Source: Pictodentalium vernedei (Eukaryota > Mollusca > Scaphopoda > Dentaliida > Dentaliidae). From it: a DNA stretch of 64,000 nt. The notes under the pieces are model-generated. The model ran no database searches, had not been told where the DNA came from, and saw only the letters and a list, made by a program, of their open reading frames with translations. Of the stretch, positions 11,227 to 23,477 are shown in pieces. Position 1 is the stretch's first letter. The number at the start of each line of letters is the position of its first letter. Position numbers and translations under genes: made by a program. The DNA is taken from NCBI GenBank assembly GCA_031216915.1, contig CM062293.1:151226285-151290284 (forward strand), written 5' to 3'.

Positions 11227-12656
11227 TAAAGGAATAAAATATTTGTAGTTGGGCAAGAAAAATGCTTAAATCAGATAAATACTGAAAATAACAACCCTGA
11301 CATTTCAGTGTAACAATTCTTAATAGGGTATATTCCTGGGAACAGGGATTTTCTGGTTCTCGTTTTTGAAAGTCAGCCACCATACTGGGAGTTTTCTGGT
11401 TCTTGTTTCTGAATATCAGTGCCAATACCAGGGAAATTCATAGAACAGAACAGGGAATCAAAAGTTGCATTTCAAAACCTTTGATTCCTGATTCTAGTCT
11501 ATGAATTTCAAGGGCATTAGGACTGATTTTCAGAACTGGTAACCAGGAAATTAACTCCAACGATGATGCTGGTCTTGGAAAAAGTTGATATTCGCCATAA
11601 TCTCAAAAACTTTAATACACAAACATTAATACTATGGACTATGAATTTCTCAGGAATCATGATTAACTTTCAAAACCAGGAGCCGCAGTGCCATGACATT
11701 CCTGTTCCTGGGGGTGAACCTTAATTCTTAACAAATAAAGTACTGGAAAATAATGGTAAAGTAAGATGTAACCAGACCTGGAAATAAGCAATATGTCATT
11801 TGCAGATGGAGGTCCCCAGAGGGTAAATTTGCTGATGCTATCCCATACACTGGGCTAGAATTCCCCAATATATGCCCTACATTGCTCTTTCTGTTTAGTC
11901 TTGAGACCTTGATTCAGACTGAGGTTCACAGAGGGTAAATTTAGTGATGATACCCTGACGGGTAGCATACCCAAATTCACCCTCTGAGGACCTCATTCTG
12001 CAGATGGCAGTCTGCTTATTCCCAGACTTGGATGTAGCAATATTCAGCATCGGCTTTCTTACATGACTGCAATAATTCATGCAGCCAAACAAAAAATGTA
12101 AAGTTAATGCTATTAAAAAAAGTCTTGTTTTCAAGGCACCCCCCCCCCCCCCCCCCCCTCCCTCACCCCCAATTGAATATTCTGCCCATAATATTTTCTC
12201 TCACCTGGAAATCTCTTTGGTGACACTATTTTGGACTTGTAAAACTGAAAATTAAACCAATTATATCCTGTTTGACAGAGCTCACTAAGTCAGTCAAAAA
12301 AGGTAAAGTTGGTTACATTTGCAGCTGCATAAAGGGGAATCTTTGCTGCTCAAAATGTTGTTCAACATCATTGTGCAAAGAGTTAAATTTCTCAAGCAAT
12401 TCCAGCCCTCCTTCCCCATCATAAATGTCAGAAAAATTTGCCTAAGAAACAAGAAATTTGTTTCACAGGCCTAATTCTCCCATTTCATATTATTACATCT
12501 TACTTGAGAATTACTTCTTCCCCTTTATATTAGAAGTTCATTCAAGAGGTTCATTATAAAGTGTAAAAAATGGTTCTTACAATGCATTCTAATGAAGGTA
12601 AATAATAAATAATAATAGAGACTCATTTGTTTTTAAGTAAAAAATTTCAGTTATAG
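11227..12656. other. Intron sequence with minor repeats and a poly-C tract
   Basis: Contains near-duplicate segments (ttttctggttct at about 11350 and 11393), a loose inverted repeat around 11800-12010 (cagagggtaaattt and its near complement), a poly-C run at about 12139-12158, and at 12200-12320 a repeat also found at 61730-61860. No gene is supported. Confidence 0.45.
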
Positions 12657-13740
12657 ATGTGTTTTAAAATCAACAAAATTAATACGGTTCTTCCTCTCAC
12701 CGATACCAACCTACCTATGAAGTTTCATGAACAGGGGTTGAACCATTATCAAGTTATCATCCGGAAACCAATTGTTTACGCCCGCCTGCAAGCCCACCCG
12801 CCCGCCATTCAGCAAACTATAAGTCGAGTTTGTTTCATGACTCTAGGTTGAACCACTATCAAGTTCTCATCCGGAAACCAATTGTTGAGATATACTATGT
12901 TCAAGGTCACTGTGACCTTGACCTTTGACCTGGTGAGTCCAACATCAATAGGGTTCTTCCTCGCACCAAGGCCAACACGCCTGTAAAGTTTCATGACTCT
13001 AGGTTGAACCACTATCAAGTTATCATCCGGAAACCAATTGTTGCGATATACTATGTTCAAGGTCACTGTGACCTTGACCTTTGACCTGGTGAGTCCAAGA
13101 TCAATAGGGTTCTTCCTCGCACCAAGGCCAACACACCTATGAAGTTTCATGACTCTAGGTTGAACCACTATCAAGTTATCATCCGGAAACCAATTGTTGC
13201 GATATACTATGTTAAAGGTCACTGTGACCTTGAACTTTGATCTGGTGAGTCCAAGATCAATAGAGTTCTTCCTCGCACCAAGGCCAACCCACCTATGAAG
13301 TTTCATGAATGTAGGTTGAACTACTATCAAGTTATCATCTGGAAAGGAATTGTTGCGATTTACTATGTTCAAGGTCACGTTGACTTTGACCTTTGACGTA
13401 GCGAGTCCAAAATCAATAGGGTTCTTCCCCTCACCAAGGCCAATCTACCTATGAAGTTTCATGAATGTGAGTTGAACCATTAGCAAGTTATCATCCGGAA
13501 ACCAATTGTTTAAGATTTACTATGTTCAAGGTCACTGTGACCTTGACCTTCGACGTAGCATGTCCAAAATCAATAGGGTTCTTCCTCCCACCAAGACCAA
13601 CCTACATATGAAGTTTAATGAATGTGAGTTGAACCACTATCAAGTTATCATCCGGAAACCAATTGTTTACGCCCGGACGCCCGCCCGCCCGCCATTCACC
13701 AAACTATAAGTCGAGTTTGACTTCGTCACAACTCGACTAA
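12657..13740 (+). repeat. ~156-bp minisatellite with nuclear-receptor-type sites, ending in a hairpin plus CTAA
   Basis: Units recur at TCAAGGTCA-type positions 12901, 13057, 13213, 13369 and 13526. Each carries ggttcttcct..caccaaggccaac, gaagtttcatga, aaccactatcaagttatcatccgg. The array ends with a CGCCCGCCCG-type GC patch and hairpin AGTCGAGTTTGACttcGTCACAACTCGACT then AA, the same 3' design as the Helentron-like elements. The first ~175 bp repeats that 3' end, suggesting two copies joined. A 189-codon open frame on the minus strand is only the repeat read through. Confidence 0.75.
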
Positions 13741-14694
13741 AAAGTATCTTTATCTTGAAAGCCAACAGCTCTGTTTAATAATAGGCGTTTTGGTGGGTTT
13801 AGGCCACATCAGTATGCTGGAGTTTATTTATTTTGTTTTGTTTGTCTTTTTTGGGGGGGGGAAGGTCCTCAACTGAGATTTCTAATTGGGTATACACAGC
13901 ACAAGTATAATATATAATCTAATATATAATCCCTTATAATTTCCTTTTTGCTGATATGCCTAGCGACCAAAAAAAAAAAACACATCATGAATTTAGGCCA
14001 TTAAAAAAAGTCTATGTTCTCAGGCACAGCCCACGTCATTAAATTCTGATGCATGAAAACTTTTTAATACCAAGTCAAAAAAAAAAAAAAAATTCCACCC
14101 GGTCAAAAAAAATTTACCAGGTCAGTATTTTCGGATCAGAATTTTGAGCACTGGTATACATTTCCCTAGTATTTCAACTCCCTGTTTGCATTTTCTTCTG
14201 TGTTTTGATTAGGATTTCTTCATTCTCTGATTTATGGTTTCTACGTTGATAAATATAAGAACTTTGGAGGAAAATGCCCATTTGATCCTGCAATGGAGTG
14301 TCTCTGGCATGTCGTCAACAGCCAATTTGATTAAAACATTTCGCAATATATGCATATATGCGATAAGATTAAGATAACACCATTCACCAGTCTGGAGTTT
14401 GTAAAAGATTTCTTCCTGAAATGTGCATATATTTTTTTAGGGTATCTTTTTCAGATTTCAGAATAAAAAATAAAAATAAAAAGCCTCCTGCCCTCATCAA
14501 AAATTTGAGGCACAATTGCCCGAGAACAGAGACACTTTTTTTTAATGGCCTTATTCTTAATAAATGAAACAAAATGTGTAACCCTTCCTTTCTTGATAAA
14601 TATCAAAGAGATTAAGAAATAAAAACATCCATGTAACCTTTTTTGCTAGAAGTGTAACTGTTAAACTGTTTATAACTTATAAATTCTTAGATGT
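13741..14694. other. Intron sequence, A-rich, no gene
   Basis: Several A-only and G-only runs (for example about 13853-13862 G, 13970-13980 A, 14077-14091 A). No recognised element. Confidence 0.4.
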
Positions 14695-14990
14695 GAGTCT
14701 TCCATGGAAGACGTGTGTCGCCTGCACTATATTTTAATATTTCAGACAGAATTCTAAGTGGAAAAGGGGCATAACTCTGGAAAAAATACAGCGGATCAAA
14801 AAATAAAATAGGAGGTGCACAATGACATTATGTGATAAAGAATCACTGAAAGTTTCATCAAAATCCATTCATAGGTTAAAGAGGAGTGGCGGATAAGAGA
14901 AAGTGTGATGCGGACGACGCAGACGATGCAAGACAACAAAAGTAATCCCTATATGTTGCTCTGCACTTTGTGGGGCGGCGACACAATAAC
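14695..14990. mobile_element. Short repeat element with 16-bp 5' palindrome
   Basis: GTCTTCCATGGAAGAC (about 14698-14713) is a perfect palindrome, followed by a short body with ggggcataactctgg and gacgacgcagacgatgc, then gtaatccctatatgt. This layout of a 5' palindrome, a body and a GACG-rich 3' part matches short non-autonomous elements of the same style as its neighbours. Boundaries are approximate. Confidence 0.45.
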
Positions 14991-15533
14991 CAAACTGACC
15001 ATGGGACATGACATTTGCATCAATAGATATCCTATAAGAAATCAAAAATACCCCTTCAATGAGAGGCCCAAGATGCCTAACAGACAAGCTCACCTGGGTA
15101 ATGATATATATTTCTGCCAGAGCAATCCTCTTTACATCACCATTCAAACCCTACACTTTTTAAGAGTGCTGACCAAATTAAATGCCATAAGAGTAACCAA
15201 ATCAGAAATAAAATCCATGCTAAAATTTGGCACATAACATATCACTATCCCAAGTTGCAAGTTTGGTAATTCAAGGCTTAACTCTTAACCCACTGAGTAT
15301 TTTATAGATATTTTTAATCAGATCTAGTCATGGCTGCTTTAAAGCAGCCATGGCTAGATTTGATGAAAAATAAATCTAAATGTAACACAAGAAATCATTG
15401 GTGAAAAATTCATTCCATTTACAGGGAGACAAAATATGATTAAATATGCACAAATTATTATATTATATTATAGTTGCAACTAGAGGTGCGACTGTCCCAG
15501 ATGGGCCTGTCCATAACCCCTGCTGCTATGATT
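14991..15533. other. Intron sequence with a near-perfect 36-bp palindrome
   Basis: TCTAGTCATGGCTGCTTT followed directly by AAAGCAGCCATGGCTAGA (about 15323-15358), one mismatch. Flanked by TTAACtCTTAACCC-type sequence, so probably a MITE centre like that at 8349-8386. No gene seen. Confidence 0.5.
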
Positions 15534-17644
15534 ATTCTAAGAAGAAAAGAGGCATTTGAACAAGCAGGAATCTGACCTTACTAAGGATACTGCAAACCAA
15601 ATAACAAAATATTCTGATGGCTCTGAAAAAGAGAATTTTTAAAGAATATTTTTCATATTGCAGAAAGTTCAAATTTGGGCTCAAATATGACCCTTGGGAC
15701 TTGATTTGAATAAACTTGAATCTGAACATGCCCCCCCCCCCCCCCCCCCCCCTCTTGCCAAGGATGCTCTATACTGGTCATCAAAAGAGTCTGATTGGTG
15801 GTTCTGAAGAAGATTAGAAAAAATTCTTCCTCAAATTGGACCAAATTAAAATTTAGGTACCCAAAGGGAGACCAAACATGAACCCTGGGACTTGATTTGA
15901 AAAAACATGAATCTCATCTCACTAAGATTTTGATGGAGCTGAAGAAGTTTTTTTTTAAATATGTCTCATATTACACTAAGTTAAAGTTTGGGCTCCCACA
16001 GTGGTGGCAAATATGACTCCAGGGACTTGATTTGAACAAACTTCAAGTTGCCATCCCCCCCCCCCCCTCTCTCCCCCCCCCCCTCTCCCCCCCCCCCACC
16101 AAAAAAAAAAAAAAAGAAAAAGAAAAAGATGCAGTACCAAATATCAAGAGGTTTTGACTGGTAGAACTTAAAAAAGATTATAAATACATTTCCTTATAAA
16201 ACAACAAGTTAAAGTTTCCATCGGGAGCCCAAATATGAACCCAGGGACTTGTTTTAAACAAACCTGAATCTGTCCCCTCTCAGGATATTGTATACCAAGT
16301 ATCAAAAGATTCTGATTGGTTGTTCTGGAGAAGATTTTTTAATTTTGCAAAAAATAGTTTGTGGGTGCTAACAGAATTATACCCCTTGTGGTGACCCCTG
16401 TGGGCCTGGCAACTTTATTTGAACAATTTTGAATTGACATATGATAAGGAACAAGCATATCAAATTTGGTTCTTTTTGGCCCAGTAGTCTATGAGGAGAA
16501 GGCAATAATGTAAAGATCATGTGATGGACGGCAAACAGAAAGTGATCACTAAAGTCATAAACTCTTCTGTGAAAAGTGAACATGCAAGGCTTCCACTAAT
16601 GGCAACTGTATCTATAACTAAATGGGAAAATTATTTTTATTTGCAGGGATACTCTGTACTAAGATATAACAAACTTGAATCTCACCCCCTAAGAATGCTG
16701 CACACCAAATATCAAAACATTTCAACTGCTGGATCTGAAGAAGAAGATTTTTTAAAGAAAATTCATCATTTTGAACTAAGTTACAATTCGAGCTCCCACA
16801 GTGAGTCCAAATATGGACCTAGGGACATGGCTTGAACAAACTTGAATCTCACCCCATAAGGATGCTGCATACCAAATATCAAAACATTCTGAAGAAGATT
16901 TTTAAAGAAAATTCCTCATTTTGAACTAAGTTATAATTCGGGCTACCACAGTTAGCCCAAATATGAACCCAGGGACTTGGCTTGAACAAACTTGAATCTC
17001 ACCCCCCTAAGCATGGTGCATACCCAATATCAAAAGATTCTGCCTGCTGAATCTTGAGAAGAAGATTTCAAAGAAATTTGCCTGAAATGCACTAAGTTCA
17101 AATTTGGGCTCCTATACTGAGCCCAAATATAAGCCCAGGGGGCCGATTTGAACAACTTGAATCATATCCACCCCACAATGTTGCATACCAAATATTAAAA
17201 GATTCTGACCAGTGGATCTGGAGAAGAAGATTTTTGAAGAAATTTGCCTGAAATGCACTAAGTTCGAATTCGAGCTTCTATAGTGAGCCCAAATATGAAT
17301 TTAGGGAGCCGATTTGAACAAACTTGAATCAGATCCACCCCACAATGTTGCATACCAAATATCAAAAGATTCTGCCTGCTGGATCTGGAGAAGAAGATTT
17401 TTGAAGAAATTTGCAAGAAAAGCACTAAGTTCGAATTCAGACTTCTATAGTGAGCCCAAATATGAATCCAGGGGGCCGATTTGAACAAATTTGAATCAGA
17501 TCCACCCCACAATGTTGCATACCAAATATGAAAAGATTCTGCTTCCTGGATCTGGAGAAGAAGATTTTTTAAGAAATTTGCTTGAAAGGCACTTAGTTCA
17601 AATTTGGGCTCCTATACTGAGCCCAAATATAAGCCCAGGGGAAG

Positions 17645-17675
<31 letters not shown>

Positions 17676-18989
17676 CGATTTGAACAAACTTCAAACTTTA
17701 ATCAGATCCACCCCACAATGTTGCTTACCAAATATGAAAAGATTCTGCCTGCTGGATCTGGAGAAGAAGATTTTTTAAGAAATTTACCTGAAATGCACTA
17801 AGTTCGAATTCGGGCTTCTATAGTGAGCCCAAATATGAATCCAGGGGGCCGATTTGAACAAACTTGAATCAGATCCACCCCATAATGTTGCATACCAAAT
17901 ATGAAAAGATTCTGCCTGCTGGATCTGGAGAAGAAGATTTTTGAAGAAATTTGCCTGAAATGCACTAAGTTTGAATTCGAGCTTCTATAGTGAGCCCAAA
18001 TTTAGGGAGCCGATTTGAACAAACTTGAATCAGATCCACCCCACAATGTTGCATACCAAAAATCAAAAGATTCTGCCTGCTGGATCTGGAGAAGAAGATT
18101 TTTTAAGAAATTTGCCTGAAATGCACTAAGTTCGAAATCGGGCTCCTATACTGAGCCCAAATATGAACCCAGGGGGCCGATTTGAACAAACTTGAATCAG
18201 ATCCACCCTACAATGTTGCATACCAAATATGAAAAGATTCTGCCTGCTGGATCTGGAGAAGAAGATTTTTTAATGTTTTCCCATTGCCTACAGTGTTAAA
18301 AAGTGCTGACTCAGCACTTTTTCAAAGTCCTGAAAAAAGTACCTTGTGATCAAACCGACAAGGATTTTTTTTAATCATTCTATTATACTGGATAAAAGTA
18401 AGCTTTATACAAAATAAGAATTCTCTGTGCCGTGTAGTTTTGGAGATATGGCAGTTTTAAGGTTTTTCCTATTTTTAGCGCCCGAGGTTCCCACGGGGCA
18501 ATGAGAACAATTTTTTTTTCATCAATCAACTACTTATGACCCATTATCATCTCATATCAAATTTGGTTCAAATCGACCTCACGGTTCAGAAAATAGAAAT
18601 TTTAGGTGTGGCCAAAATTTTTGCTCCTCCCATAACGAAGGCAAATAATGCCTGACAAACTTCTCTTGAACAAACTTGATTCTAAACCTCAAAAGGAAGC
18701 TGCATACCAAATATCAAGTCTCTGCTACTGCTGGTTCATGAGAAGAAGATTTTCAAAGATTTTGGTGCCCCTTGGGGGCGTGGCCCCACCCAGGAGGAGG
18801 GGCAACTTCATTTGAACAAATCTGAATTGACATTAGGTAATAAACATTTACTCAACATTTGAAAAATATTGGGCCAGTGGTTTCTTCGGAGAAGTTGGTT
18901 TTGTAAAGTTTACGCCGGACGATGCCGGATGACGGCCGGACGGAAAGTGATTAGTAAAGCTCACCTTGAGCTTCGCTCAGGTGAGCTAA
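15534..18989 (+). mobile_element. Composite Helentron-like tandem-unit region (5' ends missing)
   Basis: Two stretches of the same ~165-175-bp unit family as 9273-11226. The first (15534-16575) decays into a short GACGG-type 3' part. The second (about 16650-18989) has ten or so units, a unique 3' part, and hairpin GCTCACCTTGAGCttcGCTCAGGTGAGC then TAA. No CAAGAGGCC start is visible, so both are 5'-truncated. Poly-C (15731-15752, 16055-16097) and poly-G (about 17645-17675) runs interrupt units. Short open frames that repeat from unit to unit are artefacts. Confidence 0.65.
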
Positions 18990-19546
18990 TAATTAGTGAA
19001 AAAACACATTCAATTTACAAGGGCAAAATTGTTTTTATTATAAATATTATATTAGTATTATTTATTCTACTTATTTCAGAAGCAAGAGAAATCCTGTCTG
19101 GGCAGGAATATCTGCCAACAGCATACAAGGAGTTAAATTATCAGTGTTATTATTATCTTATAAATTTTATGTTCAATGCTTCGTCTGCTCATAAATTGTC
19201 AAATTGGCATCTTTGTCAAATGGAAACCACCTAAATAAAAAATGTTAATTCTTTATGGCAGTGTATTCTTCCTTGAGAACCCTATCATTAGGCTTCAATT
19301 ATCTTGACAATGTTATTACATCATTGTTGGCTGCCTCGGCAACGTTAAATCATCTGCTTATGTATGTATGTATATATTAGTAGTTAGTATCATACAAATT
19401 AATTGGAGGACTCAAGGGTTAGGAACAATATTACATCTGCATCTCACTATAAAGAGTAACATAAAGAAGGGTTATTGAACATAAAAACTACTAATCATAT
19501 TAAGTAGAAAGGTTAAAAAATAAAAGAAGTAGAAAAATCATCATAC
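18990..19546. other. Intron sequence, nothing recognised
   Basis: AT-rich intron just downstream (gene sense) of the fifth exon, no recognised repeat. Confidence 0.4.
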
Positions 19547-19812
19547 TTGAGTTCAAAAAGTGCTAACTTCACTTCTTTTGACAAATCCTCCTTCATCATG
19601 CGATTCAGAGCTTGGAACAAAACTTTAAAATCGTTATTTAAAGCCAGGCTCTCATCATATGCAAATTTCATGACTGGCTCAGTTTCAGAGACAACAGTTG
19701 TCATTAGAAGATCATATTTCTCAGCAAGCTCATCTCCAAAATTATTCCTCATCTTATCCAATACAGTCACCAGGTCAGATTTATAGTTGTTGTAGGTAGA
19801 AAGAGCACTTGC
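19547..19812 (-). CDS. Internal exon of the lipid transfer protein-like gene (fifth), helical segment
   Basis: This 266-nt exon has acceptor taatattttttag and encodes ASALSTYNNYKSDLVTVLDK through LSKEVKLALFELK. The peptide is strongly alpha-helical with heptad-like spacing, a change from the beta-rich upstream exons; this fits the helical C-terminal parts of apolipophorin/apoB proteins. It leaves two bases (AA), completed by the first A of the 8733 exon to AAA (Lys). The donor CAA|GTATGA is weak, so the exact 3' edge is the least secure point; an in-frame read-through continues only ten codons to a stop. Confidence 0.7.
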
Positions 19813-20549
19813 CTAAAAAATATTAATAAAAAAGACATTTATCACCTTTTCACTTAAACCACTCTGTTTTCGGGTGGAAAGTGAAAGATTATTAAACAGC
19901 AAATATTTTATCAATTTATTTTTTTTCTAAGGTAAATTTAATCATTTGGGACAAGTTCCAACAGTTAAGTTAGCTACGTTAGAGCAGACACCTGAGCATG
20001 CTGGTGCACAGCAAACTTTCAAGCTACATTCAGTATACCCCAGCAGTGATTTTCAATCGAGCTTTGGATGCCAAAACAGGCAGTGAAGCCAGGATTAGAA
20101 TCCACAGCAAAGGCAAAAACGTAGGCTAAGCTTAGTATGGCAAATACTGTGTGAAATGCAAGGGACTTTTGAGGTTTAACAGTGATTCTTTGAAGAGGTT
20201 TCATTATTTTTATCTGAAAGAAAACTTCAGGCAGTTTCTTGAATTTTCACTACCAGTAAGTCTAGTTGTTTGACAGCTATTTTTGGGGCAAGCTGCCTGC
20301 ATAAAAGCCACTGTTTGGGTAATTTAACTTATTTTCTGGAAGGAATCTTCATGACTGTATGTGGCACTTGTTCTAAAGATATAAAGTCTATGAATGTAAA
20401 AATTTAGGTATGGAAGGGAAATACGTCAACAACATTACTGGGCTGAAAAGAATTTTCAACACAGAGTGTCGTTAACTCATGATTAGCGAGTAGGTCTTTG
20501 TTTGAACACAACCCTGGAGCTCAACAACAAAACAAATATCAAACTGTAA

Positions 20550-20702
20550 TTAACCCTTTGAACACTGGTGGTATCTTCAGGCTGCATGTTGAAAATATTA
20601 ATTGTTCAACCACACACGTTAACTTTGTAGCCATCCTACTTAATGAAATTATGACATATATTGCTGGATCGGAAAAATGGAACCTCGTGTTGAAAGAGTT
20701 AA
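20550..20702. mobile_element. 153-bp MITE
   Basis: Ends TTAACCCTTTGAACAC (20550) and GTGTTGAAAGAGTTAA (to 20702) are inverted repeats with two mismatches. No coding capacity. Lies in the 1.17-kb intron between the fourth and fifth exons. Confidence 0.6.
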
Positions 20703-20979
20703 GAAAGAGATAATAAAGTATTTCCCAATTCCAATTCAAGAGTATAAGGATATTTCAAAATACACAGGATACTGCAAATAAACAACAGTAGCTGAGGAGC
20801 AGTCTGTTCCCTTCTCCTGTCCTACTCAATAAGATAATTACACATTTAATATATCATAAGGAAAACTGAATATAATTTTAACAAACAAACTATGTGTTTT
20901 GGTACCTGTGATCTTGTCCTTTGATATATATGAATACAACTGAACAGAATTCCCACTGTCTTTGTGATGATGAACTTAC

Positions 20980-21060
20980 ATACAATTTTTGGTTGGAATG
21001 ATCATTTGTTATAGCAGGAAAATCAAGGATAGATTTTAGTTTGATATCTTTAACCTTGAC
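20980..21060 (-). CDS. Short internal exon of the lipid transfer protein-like gene (fourth)
   Basis: This 81-nt, 27-codon exon encodes VKVKDIKLKSILDFPAITND and ends HSNQKLY before a perfect TAT|GTAAGT donor. Two AGs compete at the acceptor (tgtcAGAG). Using the second keeps phase 0 with the preceding exon; the first would shift the frame and meet a stop within nine codons. Short size makes it the least certain of the internal exons, but phase and donor quality agree. Confidence 0.6.
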
Positions 21061-21430
21061 CTCTGACAAACAGTTCAAACAAAACATTGTTCTTCAGTCA
21101 TGTCTGCTCATGAATCTTTTCTCCAAAACATTGAAGGCATGCATTAATGATGTAGTTTGAAGTATATGTAATATTAAACAGTTAGGATTACAGCTCAGAA
21201 ATTCAAAACGTCTGTTGTTTATTTGTGAATAGATAAATGAACATGTAGCCAGTCATAATGCAACTTCTTATTTAATTAACAAGTGCCATACCAAAACTCC
21301 AGATTGGCAATATTGAGCTCCACCCAGACCAAATCCAGGTACTGACCACCATGTTTATAATTGACTCTATACATTTTTGCTTCACTGTAATAATCTACAT
21401 CCTGTGGTTTTGCAGTTGTTCCTCAACAAG

Positions 21431-21587
21431 TCTTGGTTTTCCATATTGGCAGCCAAGACTTGCCTAGGAACAAATGCTAAGATGCTCAGAATCCAAGTTT
21501 CAAGTTTACTCAGAGACTGAATGTTGGGACACATGTCCTGTTGCAGTAAAAATTGATCAAAGGCAGAATTAGGCCTTTAAGGTTTAA
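21431..21587. mobile_element. Partial relative of the 8227-8470 MITE
   Basis: Carries a similar hairpin (CAAGTCTTGG ... CCAAGACTTG, about 21429-21474) and the right end TAGGCCTTTAAGGTTTAA (21570-21587). The left terminal repeat is not recognisable. Confidence 0.5.
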
Positions 21588-21745
21588 ATGAACTTTGGAC
21601 CAGTCTATTTCTCGTTAATGAGACACAAAATATTTTGAGATAAAACATGTAATCTTGAATATTTGAAAAGTAAAAAGTTTTTGAGTTGGCTTTTTATTTG
21701 GAATAATCAGAGCCACAATAATCCACTTTTACTGGATGTTATTAC

Positions 21746-21933
21746 CTGGAACTCATTGATCATCTCTGGCCTCCATTTAATACGAGTATGCAGTATTTGT
21801 GATGCATTGAGACGAATATCCATCAAAGTATCAGTTATTCGATTAACACCAGTCTCTCCATGGAAAATTTCTCCTTGCAGTGCACTCTCATTGAGAAACT
21901 GAGCTTTCATATGGAAGTTTTTCCCTGCATTTC
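21746..21933 (-). CDS. Internal exon of the lipid transfer protein-like gene (third)
   Basis: This 188-nt exon has acceptor catttctttttcag and donor TTCCAG|GTAATA. It encodes (R)NAGKNFHMKAQFLNESALQG and ends ILHTRIKWRPEMINEFQ. The closing segment with a W-R-P core resembles the kind of sequence seen late in the lipid-binding region of apolipophorins; this is family knowledge from memory and not searched. It starts with two bases completing a split Arg codon and ends in phase 0. Intron to the next exon is only 685 bp and holds a MITE-like hairpin. Confidence 0.72.
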
Positions 21934-22227
21934 CTGAAAAAGAAATGATGAGTTCACTTTGATCAAGTCTACTTTTGTTAACCCTTTGCCTAACAAACCA
22001 GCCATATCTGCCTTCCAAATTTACCAAATGTGCAGCTGAAACAAATTTCAACACAAAATATCATGTGACCCTTCAATGAAATGAGCTCAATCAAATGAGG
22101 GGGGCCACATGATATGGTTTTGTTGAAATATTTTGAAAAATATGAAAAATAAAATTTCAATAAGGGTTAAGCCAGTTCATTATTTGTGCAAAACAGACAC
22201 AAACTAACACATGTTGAGGAGAATCAT

Positions 22228-23010
22228 TACCACTAGACCAATTCCCTTTAGACCAACTCCCACTTGACCAATACCCAAAAAACCAATTACCCCTAGACCA
22301 AATCATATGTTCTACTTTTAAAATAACTTTATATCAATAATTTGATATATTTATAAATATTTAAATATTTATAAATGTATTTAATGGTATTTATTGCCAT
22401 GTGAGTCTTTTTATTGTCCAGTAGATGTTGGGCTGATTTTTCATAATAAAACAAACACAAAAACACAATCCTTTGTTATAGTAAACATACACTTTCAAAG
22501 GATGTTATAAATCTATATTTTTTGTATGTTATGCATACATTGAAGGCAAAGTTTGTAGATGTTTGGTGGGGTGGGGGGTGGGGGGGGGGGGGGGGTGTCA
22601 ATCCAGAAACATGAAAAAATTAATTGGGTTAAAAATTGCCCAGGTCAACTGGGTTGAGTGAATTGGGTTCATATTCACTCAACCCAGTTCATTTGGATTG
22701 ATTTTAGAGTGTAGTTTACTGATTTTGGTGTTTCAAGAGTCCCAAAGAAATGTCAGGCTAACGGAGTGAGAAATTGAAGTGAATGTTGTATGTTGTGAGC
22801 TGTGTTAAAATGTTATAAACCTATATTTTTGTATGTTATGCACAAAATTTTGTTTTTTATCAATGAAAGTGCTTTTCATTAAATATATGTTTACCTAATT
22901 ATCCTTAATAACAATAAGTAGTTCATTTAAGGGGAATTAGTCTAAAGGTAATTGGTATTTTAGGAATTGGTCAAGTGGGAGTTGGTATCAAGGGTATTGG
23001 TCTAGTAGGA
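22228..23010. mobile_element. TIR element built on short ACCAATTmCC repeats
   Basis: The left ~75 bp (ACTAGACCAATTCCC..., CCACTTGACCAATACCC, CCCTAGACCAAAT) is mirrored at the right end (22930-23010) as its imperfect reverse complement. Inner sequences are also repeated (ttataaatctatattttttg and ttataaacctatatttttg) and an inverted GGGTTGAGTGAA/TTCACTCAACCC pair lies near 22650-22690. No coding sequence. A poly-G run lies at about 22569-22596. Confidence 0.6.
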
Positions 23011-23119
23011 AGACACCATTGAGGACAGCAGTACAGAGCTTATGACAAAGCGTACCAAGCTTATGTTGATGAGAAATCATACCTATCTGGGGAAAAATTA
23101 AGTTTATCAGCATTTTAAC

Positions 23120-23320
23120 AAAAACAGCCAGGTGTATTTTGAGGGTTCCAGACAAGTGCCCCCCCCCCCCCCCCCCCCCAATCCAATAATAACCAGCTGG
23201 ACAACTGCCCCCCAGTCAAAATGTAAGCTAGGAAAACTGCCCCAATGAAATTTGCACCTAGGATATGTGCCCCCCTCCCCAATCAGGATGGCCACTAGGA
23301 AAACTGCCCCCCAAATTATC
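23120..23320. repeat. C-rich minisatellite (ACTGCCCC/AGTGCCCC motif)
   Basis: Repeated blocks of the type ctaggaaaactgcccc spaced roughly 40-55 bp, with a poly-C run at 23159-23178. The same family lies on the other strand at 46385-46690, where it reads cagttgtccaactggctatt. Confidence 0.6.
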
Positions 23321-23477
23321 AGGATTTCAAAACAGAAGCTCAAATTCTATTAAAAAATTTATTAACATCAAAACATGTCAAAAGTATTACATCTGCATCA
23401 GATGTTGTCAAGCACAAACTAGTATAATATAGTATTGTATAGTCACAATGCATTGTCTATATTAGAGGCACAATAGT

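Noticed and set aside
12205-12244. Possible 40-nt exon with tcag acceptor and GTGAGA donor
   Set aside because: It does not fit the phase between the fifth and sixth exons, brings a stop in the needed frame, and the sequence belongs to a repeat also found at 61730-61860.
12809-13378. 189-codon open frame on the minus strand, the longest in the window
   Set aside because: It is the 156-bp (52-codon) repeat unit read through; the same peptide recurs each unit and no gene signals are present.
17491-17801. Glycine-rich reading frames across the poly-G run
   Set aside because: They come from the homopolymer and flanking tandem units of a Helentron-like element.
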